From positions 2,243,762-2,307,761 of the forward strand of contig BCHH01000004.1 in the NCBI GenBank assembly GCA_001599595.1: 64,000 nucleotides of DNA. Reading direction: 5' to 3'. The stretch's first letter is position 1; every line of letters starts with the position of its first letter. The stretch comes from Beverwykella pulmonaria. Lineage: Eukaryota > Ascomycota > Dothideomycetes > Pleosporales > Melanommataceae. Position numbers and translations under genes: made by a program. The notes under the pieces are model-generated. The model saw only the letters and a list, made by a program, of their open reading frames with translations. It ran no database searches and had not been told where the DNA came from. Positions 49,730-62,100 of the stretch are shown piece by piece.

Positions 49730-51260
49730 TTATATCCTCAGCCTCACAGTCGCCCTCTCCAACTCCCCAACATTCCCCATCCCTGCAAGACTCCACTTCT
49801 CTGTCACGAACGGCTCGTCGACCTTCGCCCTGAGCATTCCACTTGCGGCATAATACTCGATCAGCGCTCTCGCCTCTTCTTTACTCAGTCCTCCAACTTT
49901 CATTACATCCACATCCCTCAAGACGTCCATTACTCTCTCATCTACCTTTTTATATGGATTCCATGTGGGCACATTTTCGTTGCGTTGGCGGGCCTCGGCA
50001 ACGTCTATGGAGAAGTCGAGGGCAGGAGAAGTTGGCGAGTTAGACTTCGATGTCGCGGCGAGAACCATGCCGCCGTTCGGGAGAGTCGCTTTGCCGGAGA
50101 GGTGGTCGACAAAGTGTCGGATGAGGGTAAGGTCGTGTGCGTGGATGTGCTTTACATCTGCAGAGAGGTATTCTGAGTTTCGCATGACATGAGATAGACC
50201 GTCAATGGCGAGCATGATCGGAGGCCGGCCGGGTAACGTGAGCTCAGTCCAGAGAGCAACGAAGACTGGCCAGGAGGCATCAGAATTGACGATTCCTAGT
50301 TCGACGAGCTGTTTTAGGGTGGCGTTGGCGGGCAAAGGTAGAGGTAGAGCGGGGTTTGTTGTGATAGGAGTAGCGTTCTCAAAAAAGCTTTTGTTAGCTT
50401 TGAGTATTTGGGAGAGGAGGTTCGCGGTATAGACGTCTTGCGTGTACTGGGTAGGTTGAGACCCCGGGAGTGGGGCATATTCTGTGTGCGCATTTACGAT
50501 ATCCTGGGCTTGGGCGGTATCAGCAATCGAGTACTCTCGTTAAGAATGTACGAGACAACACACCATCTGGAAGGTTCACCACCACCCAATCTCTTACAAA
50601 GGCCATTGCTAGCCCTTGGAGCAACAGCGAACTCTTCCCGCTCATTTTCTCACCCACTATAAGTCTCCGTATGGTCTTTTTTGTTCCCACTTCTGGCCTT
50701 TCTTCAGCCTCTACTCTGCCTTCTGATTTCTCAGCGCCTCCTTCAGCTTCCTTGAGTAGCGCAGCTAATTGTATCGTCTCCTTCCTAATCAGCGTGGCCG
50801 GTCTCCGAAACAAACTCCATCCCTGTGTTGGTTTGAAGGCATCCACAGCTCTTAGCGCATCTACCACCTCTTCAGGCAAGCCCTTGACCTTCCCCTCATT
50901 TTTCTTGCTCAGCACACTCGGCCTCTCCAAGTCAGTCAAATAAGAGACCTCCAACGCGTTGTTGTTGCTAAGAACGATGCGCTTCCGGAGTGCCTTGCGC
51001 TCTCCAGGTGCCGGTCGCTTGGCCGTGTCTGGCTGGACTCCCTTTCGCCCTTTCTTAACATTCAAGCTCTTTACTCCTCTCTTCGGAGCAGCAACCATGC
51101 TGTTGCCCTTCTTCTTGTTTGGATTCGCGTAACGTGCGGCCGAGGTGGAGAAGCATGATGAGTGGGGGACGACGAGGAGACATCGAGATGCAATTGAGGG
51201 GTGGGCGGTGCGGTCGAGGGCGAGCTGAGAGAAGCTGCGGAGACAGACTGGGGAGGGCAT
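49730..51260 (-). CDS. Mitochondrial small-subunit ribosomal protein mS29 (DAP3)
   Basis: GTP-binding protein of the mitoribosome small subunit (yeast Rsm23, animal DAP3). Exons 50564-51260 and 49730-50508; a 55-nt intron restores VVVNLPDAQDIVNAHTEYAP; 491 aa. Starts at the ATG giving MPSPVCLRSFSQLALDRTAH, then a mitochondrial presequence ending near CFSTSAARYAN. Conserved: P-loop LIVGEKMSGKSSLLLQGLAM, MLAIDGLSHVM (Walker B region), LTLIRHFVDHLSGKATLPNG and the Leu-rich KVGGLSKEEARALIEYYAAS near the end. It is transcribed divergently from RRS1 across 234 bases. Confidence 0.9.
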
Positions 51261-51494
51261 ACTGAGGAAGGGGTACAAGCCCGAGGCTCCCGTGCTGTCG
51301 AATGGACTCAATGATGGCTTGATGAAGTTTGCACTGCGGTCTCCAAAGTTCGGAAATCCGCCGCCAACGCTACGCCAGAACAGGCCTTAGCGCACTTTGG
51401 TTCGAGACTGACCATAATTTTTATTCCATGAAAGTTTCCTGCCCGCTTCAACTTCATAACCTTCCGCCTCTGTACATTTCTACTTTTGAACACA
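51261..51494. promoter_or_regulatory. Bidirectional promoter mS29 / RRS1
   Basis: 234 bases between two start codons of genes for mitochondrial and cytosolic ribosome production. It includes a T-rich stretch near 51415. No specific site is claimed. Confidence 0.45.
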
Positions 51495-52244
51495 ATGACT
51501 GACGTTGAGATGAATGGAGGCGTTGCACTAGAGGCAGGGCATCTTGCAGAGCAAATAAAAGCAGGTGCACTCGATATTAAATCGCCGCACGCAACAGTCT
51601 CCGTTACAGAATCGACTGCTACTGGCCGTCTGTATGTCTCCGTGCCAGATTTTCACCTTGACTACCCAACAATCGCTAATCATTCTTTCAGTCCTGTGAC
51701 CGTGCAAAGAGATACACCTTACACCTTCGACCTTGGAAATCTCCTCGCCAACGACCCCAACCCACTGTCCCGCGGTGCAGACTCCGACCTTGAACAACGC
51801 CTAGCAGCCAACGCGCGCGATGCCGCACAAGCTCTCATAAACCAACTGCTCAACACATGCGAAGTAAAGTCTACAACCGATGGCATCCACCTCGTTCTCC
51901 CAGCGCCAACCACCCCGCTTCCCCGCGAGAAGCCCATCCCCGCAGAGAAGGCGCCTACCAAGTGGGAAACTTTCGCTAAGAAGAAGGGCATCAAGGACAA
52001 ATCACGAGACGGCAAGATGGTCTACAATGAGGAGAGCGGGGAGTGGGTTCCGAAGTGGGGCTACAAGGGCAAGAATAAGGACGGCGACAGCGAGTGGTTG
52101 GTCGAGGTTGACAAAAAGAAGGAGGACGCGACCGGCGAGATTGAGAATAAAAGGGCAGACAACCGGAGGGAGCGGAAGGAGAGAGTCCGAAGGAACGAGA
52201 GGAAACAACGGTCAAACGAGCGCAGTGCTCGCAAGACTGGCTGA
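51495..52244 (+). CDS. RRS1: Ribosome biogenesis protein Rrs1
   Basis: Nucleolar factor that brings the 5S RNP (with Rpf2, uL18, uL5) to pre-60S particles. Exons 51495-51631 and 51692-52244; a 60-nt intron joins TATGRL to PVTVQRDTPYTFDL; 229 aa. The family hallmark TPYTFDLGNLLANDPNPL is followed by AQALINQLL, LPREKPIPAEKAPTKWETFA, KKKGIKDKSRDGKMVYNEES and GEWVPKWGYK. The C-terminus is strongly basic (RRERKERVRRNERKQRSNER), fitting nucleolar targeting and rRNA contact. The first in-frame ATG (TDVEMNGG) is used. Confidence 0.95.
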   Translation: MTDVEMNGGVALEAGHLAEQIKAGALDIKSPHATVSVTESTATGRLYVSVPDFHLDYPTIANHSFSPVTVQRDTPYTFDLGNLLANDPNPLSRGADSDLEQRLAANARDAAQALINQLLNTCEVKSTTDGIHLVLPAPTTPLPREKPIPAEKAPTKWETFAKKKGIKDKSRDGKMVYNEESGEWVPKWGYKGKNKDGDSEWLVEVDKKKEDATGEIENKRADNRRERKERVRRNERKQRSNERSARKTG

Positions 52245-52546
52245 GGATCTGGAATGAGGAAGGCTTCTTGACGATTTTTTCGGGCAGTGTAAATGACTGC
52301 TGTTCGACCTCAGACTACGTCGACATTGTACGATTACTGCATGGAATTCTACGACGTTGGCGCTTGACGTCTGAGGACATACCCGTGTTATGGAATACCA
52401 GGCGTTTGGGAGTCTAATCGTGGTATGCTCAAGGCATACCAACAGAGGTGGACATATGGTTGACGAGCATTACAGCGTTCATACGGCAGCTCAAAATGGA
52501 AAAAGCATCTTTATTTCATCATATCATAAAGCCACACGTGTTCTAC
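52245..52546. other. Convergent 3' spacer
   Basis: 302 bases between RRS1 and the nitronate monooxygenase gene; nothing seen. Confidence 0.5.
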
Positions 52547-53817
52547 TTACAGTTTCTCGGCGACCAACCCACCACCCAGCCTCTTCAGTACGTCTCTTGT
52601 ACCCTCTCTAACCTCCCTCACGATCTCTTCCGCGCTCATAACATCCTTCACCAACCCGATTCCAGTTCCTGCATAGGTTGTCAACCGGCCTTCAACTCCC
52701 CAACCCTTGTTACCTTTCTTCATCTCTTCGTTGTAGAGCTTCTTGTTCTCATCCTCGCTCAAGCCCGCTACGGCATCAGTGTAGCTCTTGTTGATAATGC
52801 CTCTGCCATTGTACGCTTCTGCCCATCCATTCGTGCCCCTCAATTCATCATACACCTTCGTCCTAACCGTTGTTTGGCCTCCGTCTTTCGCCCTGATAAC
52901 CTCATCTTGATACCCCTTCGCGATCGTCGCTTCTTTGGCTGCAAGAAAACGAGTGCCCATTACAACACCCGATGCCCCGAGAGCTAAAGCAGCAGCCGCC
53001 CCTCTAGCCTCGACAATCCCACCAGCAGCGATAATAATGGGGGCATTTCCACCTTCCTTTGCGACAAGAGCATTGACAGCATCCGAGATCTCCGGAACCA
53101 GCGAAATCACACTAGCTCCTTGAGCGAGCCCATGACCTCCTGCATCCAGTCCTTGGACGACTAAGACATCAGGCTGTACGCCACTAACAACAGAAAGCGC
53201 CTGGGAGACGCTGCCGACCTGTACCCATATCTGAGTTTCTGGGCTTGCTGTGCGGGTCTCCGTAGTCCACTCCAGGAGTGAGGCAATAGATCTGGGCGCG
53301 AAAAACCATGCTGCTGCTGGTTTGTACTTTCCAATGACGGGAATGGATAAGGATAGGTTGGACCCCCAGTTGATGAAACCTACGCCAACGGGGAGAGTGT
53401 TTGATCGGGTTGGAAGAGGAGATTCGGCAAGGAGAGATTTAGCGCGGATGAGGTGCGTTTCGAGGCCTGGTTCTGTGCCGCCGCCGATGAAGCCGATGCC
53501 TCCTATGTTTTGTTAGACATGCAGGAAAGGGGAGTCCATGAGGGGCTTCAAAGTTTTGTTCCTTTTATAAAGCAAAGGCAAAGAGCCTGAATGGAGCCAA
53601 AGGAAGAAAAGAGGATATGCAGATATTGATATTGTAGAGTTGTGGTGTTTGAATGTTGTATAGTTCAATTGAGGGGAAAAGAAAGTGCTTTCTCCATACC
53701 AGCTCTAGAGATTTGCACAGCCAAATCCGCGAGCGAGATCAGCCTCATTGGTGCCCCGACTATTACGGGTGTTTGAATCCATGGATATGCCTTCTTGAGC
53801 TTCTGCATTCCGTTCAT
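52547..53817 (-). CDS. Nitronate monooxygenase (2-nitropropane dioxygenase family)
   Basis: FMN enzyme oxidising alkyl nitronates such as propionate-3-nitronate, probably a detoxifier. Exons 53700-53817 and 52547-53502; the 197-nt intron is long for this genome but joins VQISRAG to GIGFIGGGTE correctly; 357 aa. TIM-barrel motifs: PVIVGAPMRLISLADLAVQI, VLVVQGLDAGGHGLAQGASV (with the catalytic-His segment), APIIIAAGGIVEARGAAAAL and GASGVVMGTRFLAAKEA for FMN phosphate. The start MNGMQKLKKAYPWIQTP is the first ATG. It is transcribed divergently from the PPWD1-type gene across 337 bases. Confidence 0.9.
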
Positions 53818-54154
53818 GGTGTCGAAAGAATAGTTGTCTAATCTAGGGTGGTCTCGACATCAGTATATATTGGTAGAATGGTCAGTAATCAAGATCCATC
53901 ACGGATATGCATTAGTGATTGCAATCCGTCTATCCGTCTATCCGTTGAGAATTGTGTTTCTCCTCGGCCCAGTGTTCGGCGTCCCGAGATCGGGATTATT
54001 AAGAAGGGCCGACGGGTGAGAGAAAGTGTCTTTGCACGTGATCGCGCGTCAGCCACGCCGGCTGTCCCCAGCCACTTTTGCGAACATCATCTCTTTGCGC
54101 TGCCAGCCAACAACACTGTGAAGCTTTTCGAAGCTTGCCACACACTCCAAAACC
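53818..54154. promoter_or_regulatory. Divergent promoter, nitronate monooxygenase / PPWD1
   Basis: 337 bases between start codons, no coding sequence. Contains tandem TCCG/TATC units (CGTCTATCCGTCTATCCG, about 53927-53944). Confidence 0.4.
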
Positions 54155-56217
54155 ATGGACACCGACAGGATGAAATCGCCTACACCGGCGAAACGAACTC
54201 GCTCAGAAATGGAAGAAGATGACGAGCGTAAACCTGCAAATCCTGCAGCCAACGACGGTGACGGTAAGTACAACATACCATACTGCGCAACGCATCCTAA
54301 AACTGAGGCAGATGACAGCTCGTCCGACGATGACTTTGGCCCAGCCCTCCCCTCCTCTGCACCCAAGAAGAAAAAGAGGAAGCTCCCGTACGAAAAACTC
54401 TACATCGCAGCTTTGCCGACCGCGAGCCGCTACTTTAAGTCCCTGATGCACCGCGATCAGCTCTGCTTCTCTACCTTTACCCCGTTCACCGATTTCCTGA
54501 TAACGAGCTCGAGCGATGGGGTGGTCAAGTTCTGGAAGAAGGATTTTGGAGGAATAGAATTTGTCAAGGAGTTCAAGGCGCACGACGGAGAGATTCGATC
54601 CGTGAGCGTCAGCGCGGATGGCAGGAGCTATGCGACAACGGGGGCGGATAATACAGTCAAGATCTTCGATGTGGTTACGTTTGATCTTCTGGCTGTGCTA
54701 ACAGTAGATTATGCGCCGAAGGCAGTGTGCTGGGTACACGGTCGTGGGGCTTCGTTCCCGCTGCTTGCAGTATCGTCGGAGGACAACTCTTGGATACGGG
54801 TATACGATGGACGAGGCGAGAATCAAGAGCCGCTGCACACACTAAAGAGCATACATAGGGCGCCGGTGTCCCTGATGGCTTACAACAATGCGTATGACTG
54901 TGTTGTCTCGGTAGATCAGGGTGGCATGGTTGAATACTGGCGACCAAGCGAAAATTTCGAGAAACCGGACAATGTGTTTGTGATGAAGAGCTCGACAAAT
55001 CTATTCGAGTTTAAAAAGTCCAAATGCGTACCTACAACCCTCACCATTTCTCCGACAGGCACACAGTTCGCTACGTTCTCATTCCCAGATCGTAAGGTCA
55101 GGGTCTTCGATTTTGCCTCTGGAAAGCTACACCGGACCTATGATGAGTCGATCGAGACTATCACGGAGATGCAGCAAGCTGGTACTGCCCTCCAACAGCT
55201 CGAGGATATTGAATTCGGTCGAAGGATAGGCATAGAGCGAGAGCTCGATAACCCGTCTATACGCGTCCGAATGAACGTCATCTTCGACGAAACGGGTAAT
55301 TTCATCCTCTACGGCTCAATGTACGGCGTCAAAGTTATTAACACGCTCACCAACCGCGTTGTCAAGGTGTACGGTCAAGAGGAGACGTTCCGGCCTCTGT
55401 ATCTCACTTTGTACCAAGGTCAACCCGAGAAAAAGGGCGTTGTTACGGTCGAAATGGCTGCTAGTGAAAATCCACTACTTCAAGAAGCAGAGGCTCGTGA
55501 TGCTATGCTTACCACCACCGGGTCTGGTAAGGTCCGTTTCTACATGTTTACCAACGACAACACGTAAGTCCTCCAGCCTCCACAATTAGATTACTTGTGT
55601 GTTAACATTTTCAGCGTAACCAAATCCGAGCGTGATATCCAAAACGAGAAGCCGCGGAACATCAGCACGAAAGCTAAGGAAGAAAGCAAAGTTGCTGCCT
55701 CGGGTACATCCGCGACCATCCATACCACGTATGGCGATATCATGATCCGCCTTTTCCCTGAAGCCGCGCCCAAAGCAGTAGAAAACTTCGTCACGCACTC
55801 CATGAACGGCTACTACAACAACATCATCTTCCACCGTATAATCCGTAAATTCATGATCCAGACGGGCGACCCCATGGGCGATGGGACAGGTGGGGAAAGT
55901 ATCTGGGGAAAGGAATTCGAAGACGAGTTTAGTACTTTGAAGCACGATAAGCCGTTTACGGTGTCCATGGCGAATGCAGGGCCCAACACAAATGGGAGTC
56001 AGTTCTTTATTACGACAGAGAAGACGGTACGTTGTCCTTGATGGTTACGTGTGAGTGTAGCTTTCTAACAACTATGTAGCCGTGGCTGGATAATAAACAT
56101 ACGATTTTTGGACGCGCGATTCAGGGGCTGGATGTGGTGCATAGGATTGAGAATGCGAAGGTTTATAAAGAGAAGCCTGAGGAGGATATCAAGATTATTA
56201 ACATTTCAATTCTGTAG
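54155..56217 (+). CDS. WD40-cyclophilin peptidyl-prolyl isomerase (PPWD1/Cyp15-type)
   Basis: Nuclear spliceosome-associated prolyl isomerase. Exons 54155-54263, 54312-55563, 55615-56026 and 56080-56217; 636 aa, near the usual length. The N-terminus is acidic and Lys-rich. WD40 repeats: [79 protein letters not shown]. The C-terminal cyclophilin has [37 protein letters not shown] (catalytic Arg), [18 protein letters not shown] and [13 protein letters not shown]. The first intron is 48 nt, a multiple of three with no stop, so its retention would insert 16 residues. Confidence 0.95.
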
Positions 56218-56870
56218 ATGGCACGAAATTGGTCTGGGTAATATTACCAGATTCCTCTTGCATATGATTTAAAAGTAATTTGCAATTGTAGAAGTGAGGT
56301 GCATGTAGCTTAATGATACATGGAAACCCATGAACATAGGAGGTGCAACAATCTCTTCTTCATTTCATTCATAGGATTTCCCTAATCTTAGTCTTTTCTT
56401 GTGAAGTCTGAATCGGATGATGTGGGCTCATTGAGGCGACAGCGTTGGTTGGTGCTTGCAATATTTCGCCGCAGGACGACAGGGGACTATCATCGACAGC
56501 ACAGACATCTTGCTGGATCAGCTCGAGCGGCTCATGGTGGCGGAGTATTTTTGCGTGTCGAGATCGGAGTATATTTCGTACGAAGAGGGGGTTTCGTAGG
56601 TCTAGGCCTTCCGGGAATTAGAAAGGGTGACTCTGTTCTCGACCATGCAATGTCAAGAGTCAAGTGCAAGTAGCACAAATAGCAAGCATGAATGCAGAAA
56701 TGGTCAAGTACTTACAATATAACATGTAGCATGTCTAAATGTAGGTGAGAAATGACTACACTAACTCTACACCCGCTCCAAATAATTGTTCACTGACAAA
56801 ATCCCAACAAGTCCAGCATCCGTTCACTAATAACCTTATTCTTAATGCATTCCAGGAAGCTCGGAGAGCC
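56218..56870. other. Convergent 3' intergenic region
   Basis: 653 bases between the PPWD1-type and DUF1996 genes; no gene seen. Confidence 0.5.
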
Positions 56871-58263
56871 CTACAACGAACCGGTCAGCTTGAAATTCAC
56901 CATGGATACACACGACGACTTACATCCTTCCGTATCCTCATTGACCGTATTCTTGACAGCACACTTATTCTGCTGCGCCACACTCTGCGTCTTCAGAACC
57001 CCCTTTGCGCCCCCACAAGCCTGGAACATGCAGGAAGAATCCATGGCCTTTTGGAGCGAGTCGCCCTTCCAACCGAAGACATAATCGCCGTGAGTGCCGT
57101 AACTATCACAACATCAGCGTGAAAGGAAAGCTGTCAGGGATAAAGTGGATGTACCCTTTGCTATCACCATAGCTCCACACAAACGGCTGCGAGCCGTCTT
57201 TAGGCCACATGTTGGCAAACTGAGTCGTGTTCCACATGGTCTCGTACGCGAGCTGTGGCATGCGAACGGGATGTGATGACGGGCATGGACCGGCGGGCTG
57301 GAAAGTTCCAGCTTTCCATGTGAGGTACATGTGCGATTGATGATCTGCATACCATTAGCAAATCAAGAATCTGTAACACTAACTCAACACGAGTGCAGTC
57401 GTGTGTGGGCAAACTCTTCATACCAGGGCTATCGAGGTTCTTTCCGTCCCAGCATCTAGAAGCTGTCAGCGAATGTCTATTCTACCGCGAGGACAAAGAG
57501 GAGCGCCTACGCCGGGAAGTGATGAATAGCCATGATACCGCCTTTGCATGGCGCTGTAGGGAAATCAGGGATCTCGGGGCTTCGCGTGTTGACGTCCTTG
57601 AGGCAGACGTAGCGAAGGCCTACGTTCTTCTTTGCTTCGTCTAACGAGTTGGTTTTCACGTTTCCGACTGTCATGCGGAAGCCCTGAAGTTTGTTAGTTT
57701 TTCCATTGTTATGACTGGAATCAAACGTACCGGCTTAAAAGCAGTGATTTTATCTTTGCCATTAGAGTTGAAGTCTAACTGTGTGTAATAGATGGTCATG
57801 CCGCCCGACACGCCATCGCCGATTTGTGCATTCGGATACAGGGGCACGCGTTTGTAAGACCCGTTTTGGTGCTTGAAGTACATGACCGCGGTCCAGTAGT
57901 TGGAAAAGTCTGTTAACTTCTCAGCCTTTAAAGATCTGAGAGAAGGCTGTTCTGGGTATACCTTCTGAGAAACTGCACGTTGTGCAACTTGCCTGTTCTC
58001 CAATATCGCCCGTCATGGTTGCATTGAAAGCATTTCCACCAACGATTTGGTCTTGACATGAGGGTTCAACGTCAGTGAAGCTCTGAGAAGTGGCGGGAGG
58101 TGCTTTGAGTGAGTCACGCACGAACATGAGCGCTAGGTACGTTGCCGGGTTCGACGAGCGGATCGAGGCGCTGGATGCTCAGGGTCGAGCAGCCAAATCG
58201 AAGACCAGCTAGTGAGGGCGTGGCGAGGGTGACGAGCGCGAGCGCAAGAGAGAGGCTCTTCAT
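56871..58263 (-). CDS. Secreted DUF1996 protein
   Basis: Extracellular fungal DUF1996 family protein of unknown function. Seven exons: 58122-58263, 57962-58051, 57731-57909, 57511-57683, 57424-57455 (32 nt), 57155-57344 and 56871-57102; 345 aa. Signal peptide MKSLSLALALVTLATPSLAG, then FGCSTLSIQRLDPLVEPGNV and HQIVGGNAFNATM, DFSNYWTAVMYFKHQNGSYK, GGMTIYYTQ, CWDGKNLDSPDHQSHMYLTW, CPSSHPVRMPQLAYETMWNT, KDGSQPFVWSYGDSKGYGTH and GDYVFGWKGDSLQKAMDSSC. The conserved motifs fall in order across all six introns. The Cys-rich C-terminus extends beyond the domain. Confidence 0.9.
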
Positions 58264-58337
58264 CTTTGCGGGAGGGAATTCAGTAACCTGATCTGGCGAA
58301 TAATGGAGTAGCTCGAGTGAGAGATGTCACATACACT

Positions 58338-58347
58338 CCATATATAG
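58338..58347 (-). promoter_or_regulatory. TATA box of the DUF1996 gene
   Basis: On the minus strand a CTATATATGG-type sequence lies about 80 bases upstream of the start codon at 58263, a typical spacing for a strong TATA promoter. Confidence 0.45.
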
Positions 58348-59166
58348 GAGAGCTTGAGCACGATCGTGCTGTAGCTATCTGCCGACACTCGTCGGTCTGG
58401 CATACTCGCTGCTAATATCCGTATCCGTCCAATCTAGGGAGGTACCCCAACTACCCCAAATGTTCGTGTGGTAGTTCATATGCGATAGAAAGAGTATTCC
58501 CTAATTCTATCACACTGGCGCATTGTAAATTGGTAGACTATCCATCGACCTATCCCAGTCCAGGCACTTTGAGGCGCACATAGCCAACTGACTTTGATTG
58601 GAGGTGAAGATATATGCATGCTAATACCGAACAAGCATTTCGATTGCCGAATTGCGTCCGTGCCATGTCGCCTAAGAAGGTTGGAGATTGATGCAGTTTA
58701 TCCAATGACGCAACTGCCGACTTAGCACGTGATTAGCAACCACCTACTCGATTCGGTGAGTGGATCGTATATATGGTCTGTAATTATTTGGTTGGGGAAT
58801 TCAAAAGCGGTCGCGCTGAAGAAAAAGGATTGCGTCCTTGCTGGAAAATATTGTTCGTGTGTTGCCGTGCATATCATCGTTCAAAGTCGGTTATGCACTG
58901 AATTTCAACATAAGCGGATAGGGAAGAGCACTTAGAGCTATATCCTAAAGGAACCATGGCTACAGTTATCGTCCATACGTTGGTGGTTGTGGGTAGACGG
59001 TTTAAGTACTGGCGCAAGCGACGACCAAAACTTCAAATAGCCCATGCCTGGTGACCGTGTTGCCAGTCACAACATCCAACCGCATCAGGAGGCGTAATGA
59101 ATCACTAAGTCTAGCCATTCTAACCACTGTCTATGTAGCCCTCCGTCTTCCCTCCAAGACCCTCGG
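58348..59166. other. Intergenic, no gene seen
   Basis: Upstream region of the DUF1996 gene and 3' region of ECM29. No supported gene. Confidence 0.5.
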
Positions 59167-62100
59167 CTAATCTACCTTCCCAACCTTGCCCAACACCCCC
59201 CTCACAAACGCACTCCTCTCCGCCCCATCGAGCTCAGGCTTCACTTTCTCCACTACCCACCCGCAATCTGCCACCTTCCCCACCGCAATTAGTGCCTCTG
59301 CCCTTTTCATTCGCATCGCCTCGGGCAACCCCTCAAAACTAGTATCAAACAACAACTTCTCCAACGTACTCCTAACCTTCTCATCCTTTAGCGGGTGATC
59401 CGCAGGGAGACGCTCAAATAGGTCTTTAAGAGAGTTGAAGGTCTGTAGGTGCACGTTCTTGTCGTGGGTAGAGTTCGCTTTAACGACGAGGGGGAGGCTG
59501 GTGGATAGGCGTTTAGAAAGGTCGGGAGCATTGAGCTTGGAAGGATTGGGGGCGGCGAGGAGGGCGGATACGCATGCTGAGAGGGTTTTCTCTTTCCTGG
59601 GTGTGCGTTAGCCTGGGTTGAGGAAGGTTAAGGAGACAAAAACTTACAAAACTACGTCTTTCATCACATCCCCGCCATCGACGTCCATCTTCTCACCATC
59701 GTCCTCTGCTACAATGACTTCGTCAAGCACCCCCTCAATGATCTCCTCCACCGTGCCTGAGATCTCCAGATCAGTTCTCGCATTCGCAATCTTTCCCAGG
59801 GCTTCGATTCCATGCGGTCGGTACAGCTTGTTCGTCCTTTTAGCCTCCCTAATTGCAACCTTCTCGATCTGTTTCGCGACCTTGGTATCCCCAGCCCAAA
59901 GACTACTACCTCGCTCAACAAACTTAACGAAAGCCTCTAGTACGATTTCTTTGCCTTCCCATGTCTTGCCACCCATAGCTTTGTCAAGGGTAGGCCAGAT
60001 GATGGTAGCATTAGCTTTATCGATCTTCTCTGCCCCAGTAGTGATGGATATAACGCAGTCCGCAATGGACTTTGCGGCTGAGTGTTTGAGGACCCACTTT
60101 TGACTGTCGAGATGCTGATCTGCTAGAGCGACGATCTCCTTGAGATAGAGAAGCACGGCTCTACTTCCAGCGACGTTGTCCGACCATGTGTCTTCGAAGA
60201 GCTTCTTCACTATTTCGTGGTTGTCATGTTTGGCGAGGAAGATGAACGGCAGTAGGTCTGATGATAGAGATGTGAATCGATCTGCAGCGTTCTTCGAGAT
60301 GGAAAGGGCAATGTCGCCAGCCGCGAGCCTGCTCTTGTCCTCTTCAGAGCCAAAGTATAGCTTCTGACAGAAGGCAATGGTAGAAAGAAGTTGTTTGTCC
60401 GATGCTACGCGGGCGATGTAGCCTGCTGATGCAGCGTACGAGGATGAGACCGTGTCATTCCGATCATGTACATGTTTCTGAATGAGTTTCAAGAATCCAT
60501 CTGCATATGGCTTGAACAGGAAATTGTGACGTGTGCTGAGTGTGACAAGTACCCTTGAGCAGCCGACCTTAGATGGAAGACCAACAGCATTCTTCATTGC
60601 AGCTTCTATGTGTGGAATGAGAGCTTTCATCGTGTCAGCATCTGCGAGGTCGAGACAGCGGTCGATGGACTCAGTCAGTGGAGATGATCGCACGTTTTGG
60701 AGACGCATGTCATCGATCTTCTGCTCTGTGAGGTTGTACTTGGAAGCATTCAGATGGATGTAATTGACAGCCTCGGGCTCGAGAGAGCTCAGCAGTCCAA
60801 GCAAGCGTTCAACAAGTTCCGGGGAATGTGGATTAAGCGTCTTCGCGTTGCTCTTCTTCACAATCTGGAGGAGGGTTTGCACGGCGAAGATTCGTACTTC
60901 TTCGGCGCTTGACTCGAGGCCAGAGCTGGAAAGAAGGAAGGGAAGTACTCGCGAGAGCATGGCACCAGCATTTTTGAGGGCAGAATCTCCAGCTTCGAGG
61001 GACCGGGTGAGAATACCAGTCAACACACGAGCAAGCGAGGCTGCAGCGACTCGAACACTCTCTTTGATGTCATCAAGAACCTTGAAGCATTTGTCCCATA
61101 TTTGGCTGAGATATTTTTCGTACTACAAGCGTCAGCTACAACTCGTTCTGTTGGCTTCAGGTTTGGACTTACCTTCTCCATGGTTCGTCCCTGAACTAAA
61201 TCCGCGATAGCTGCACATGAAGCTTGACGAACTCGCCATTCTTTTGTAAGGATGCTAGTCAGAAGATCGTCCATGATCGCGTCGAAGTTTTTGTCAATGG
61301 TAGCGGAGGAGTCCTTGACCAGGGCATTCCAAATGTCGGTCATCGAGCGCTGCACATTTGGATTCGGATCAAATCTATTTAAAGGTCAGTATCATGCATA
61401 TATTTGTACACACCCGAATGTGACATACCGGTATCGATATAGCTTGGGATACAGCTTGGGGTTCTCCGCAAGGTAGCCATCAACGCTAGAGTCAGAGAAG
61501 ATGTTGCTGAGACCAAAACGCCCAAACGCTGCACGACTTGACCAGATCGAATTGTTAGAAGCGAGCGACATAAAGCGGTATACCAAACTCGAGTCACCGA
61601 CCTCCGATGCTAGATTGAGGATGTCCTTGTATGTCGTAATAGAACCGTCTCCAGTCGGCAAAGCGCCAGGTTCAAACAGTTGTGTGTCCTCTGAGACAGT
61701 TCCGGACATCTTCGGTTTGTCGGAAGAGAATGAGCCAACAAGATCCCGAACAAGATCGTCTTTGAGCTGACGGTCTCCTTTCTCGTAGACGATTCCGAGT
61801 CCTCTGGAAGCGGCTTCCTGTACTACTTCGTCTCGATCGGACAGACAGATCTTGAAGGCTGTCTGGCATTGAGGTAAATAGCTTTGCATCTCGGGTTTGT
61901 GCCCGCAATACTGAAGTAGACAAAGCAGCCAGATCACCGACGCTTTTTTCAAGGAGGGTTTGGTCTGGCGGCAACCCTTAAGTGTCTTCTCTACGACTGT
62001 AGCCAGAGTATTCTCGCGTTTTGGGCCTGTTGGAGTCCGCAGTGGGCTGTCCCATGGATCGTGCTGCTGATCTGGATGTTCGATATCGAGCTCCGCGGTT

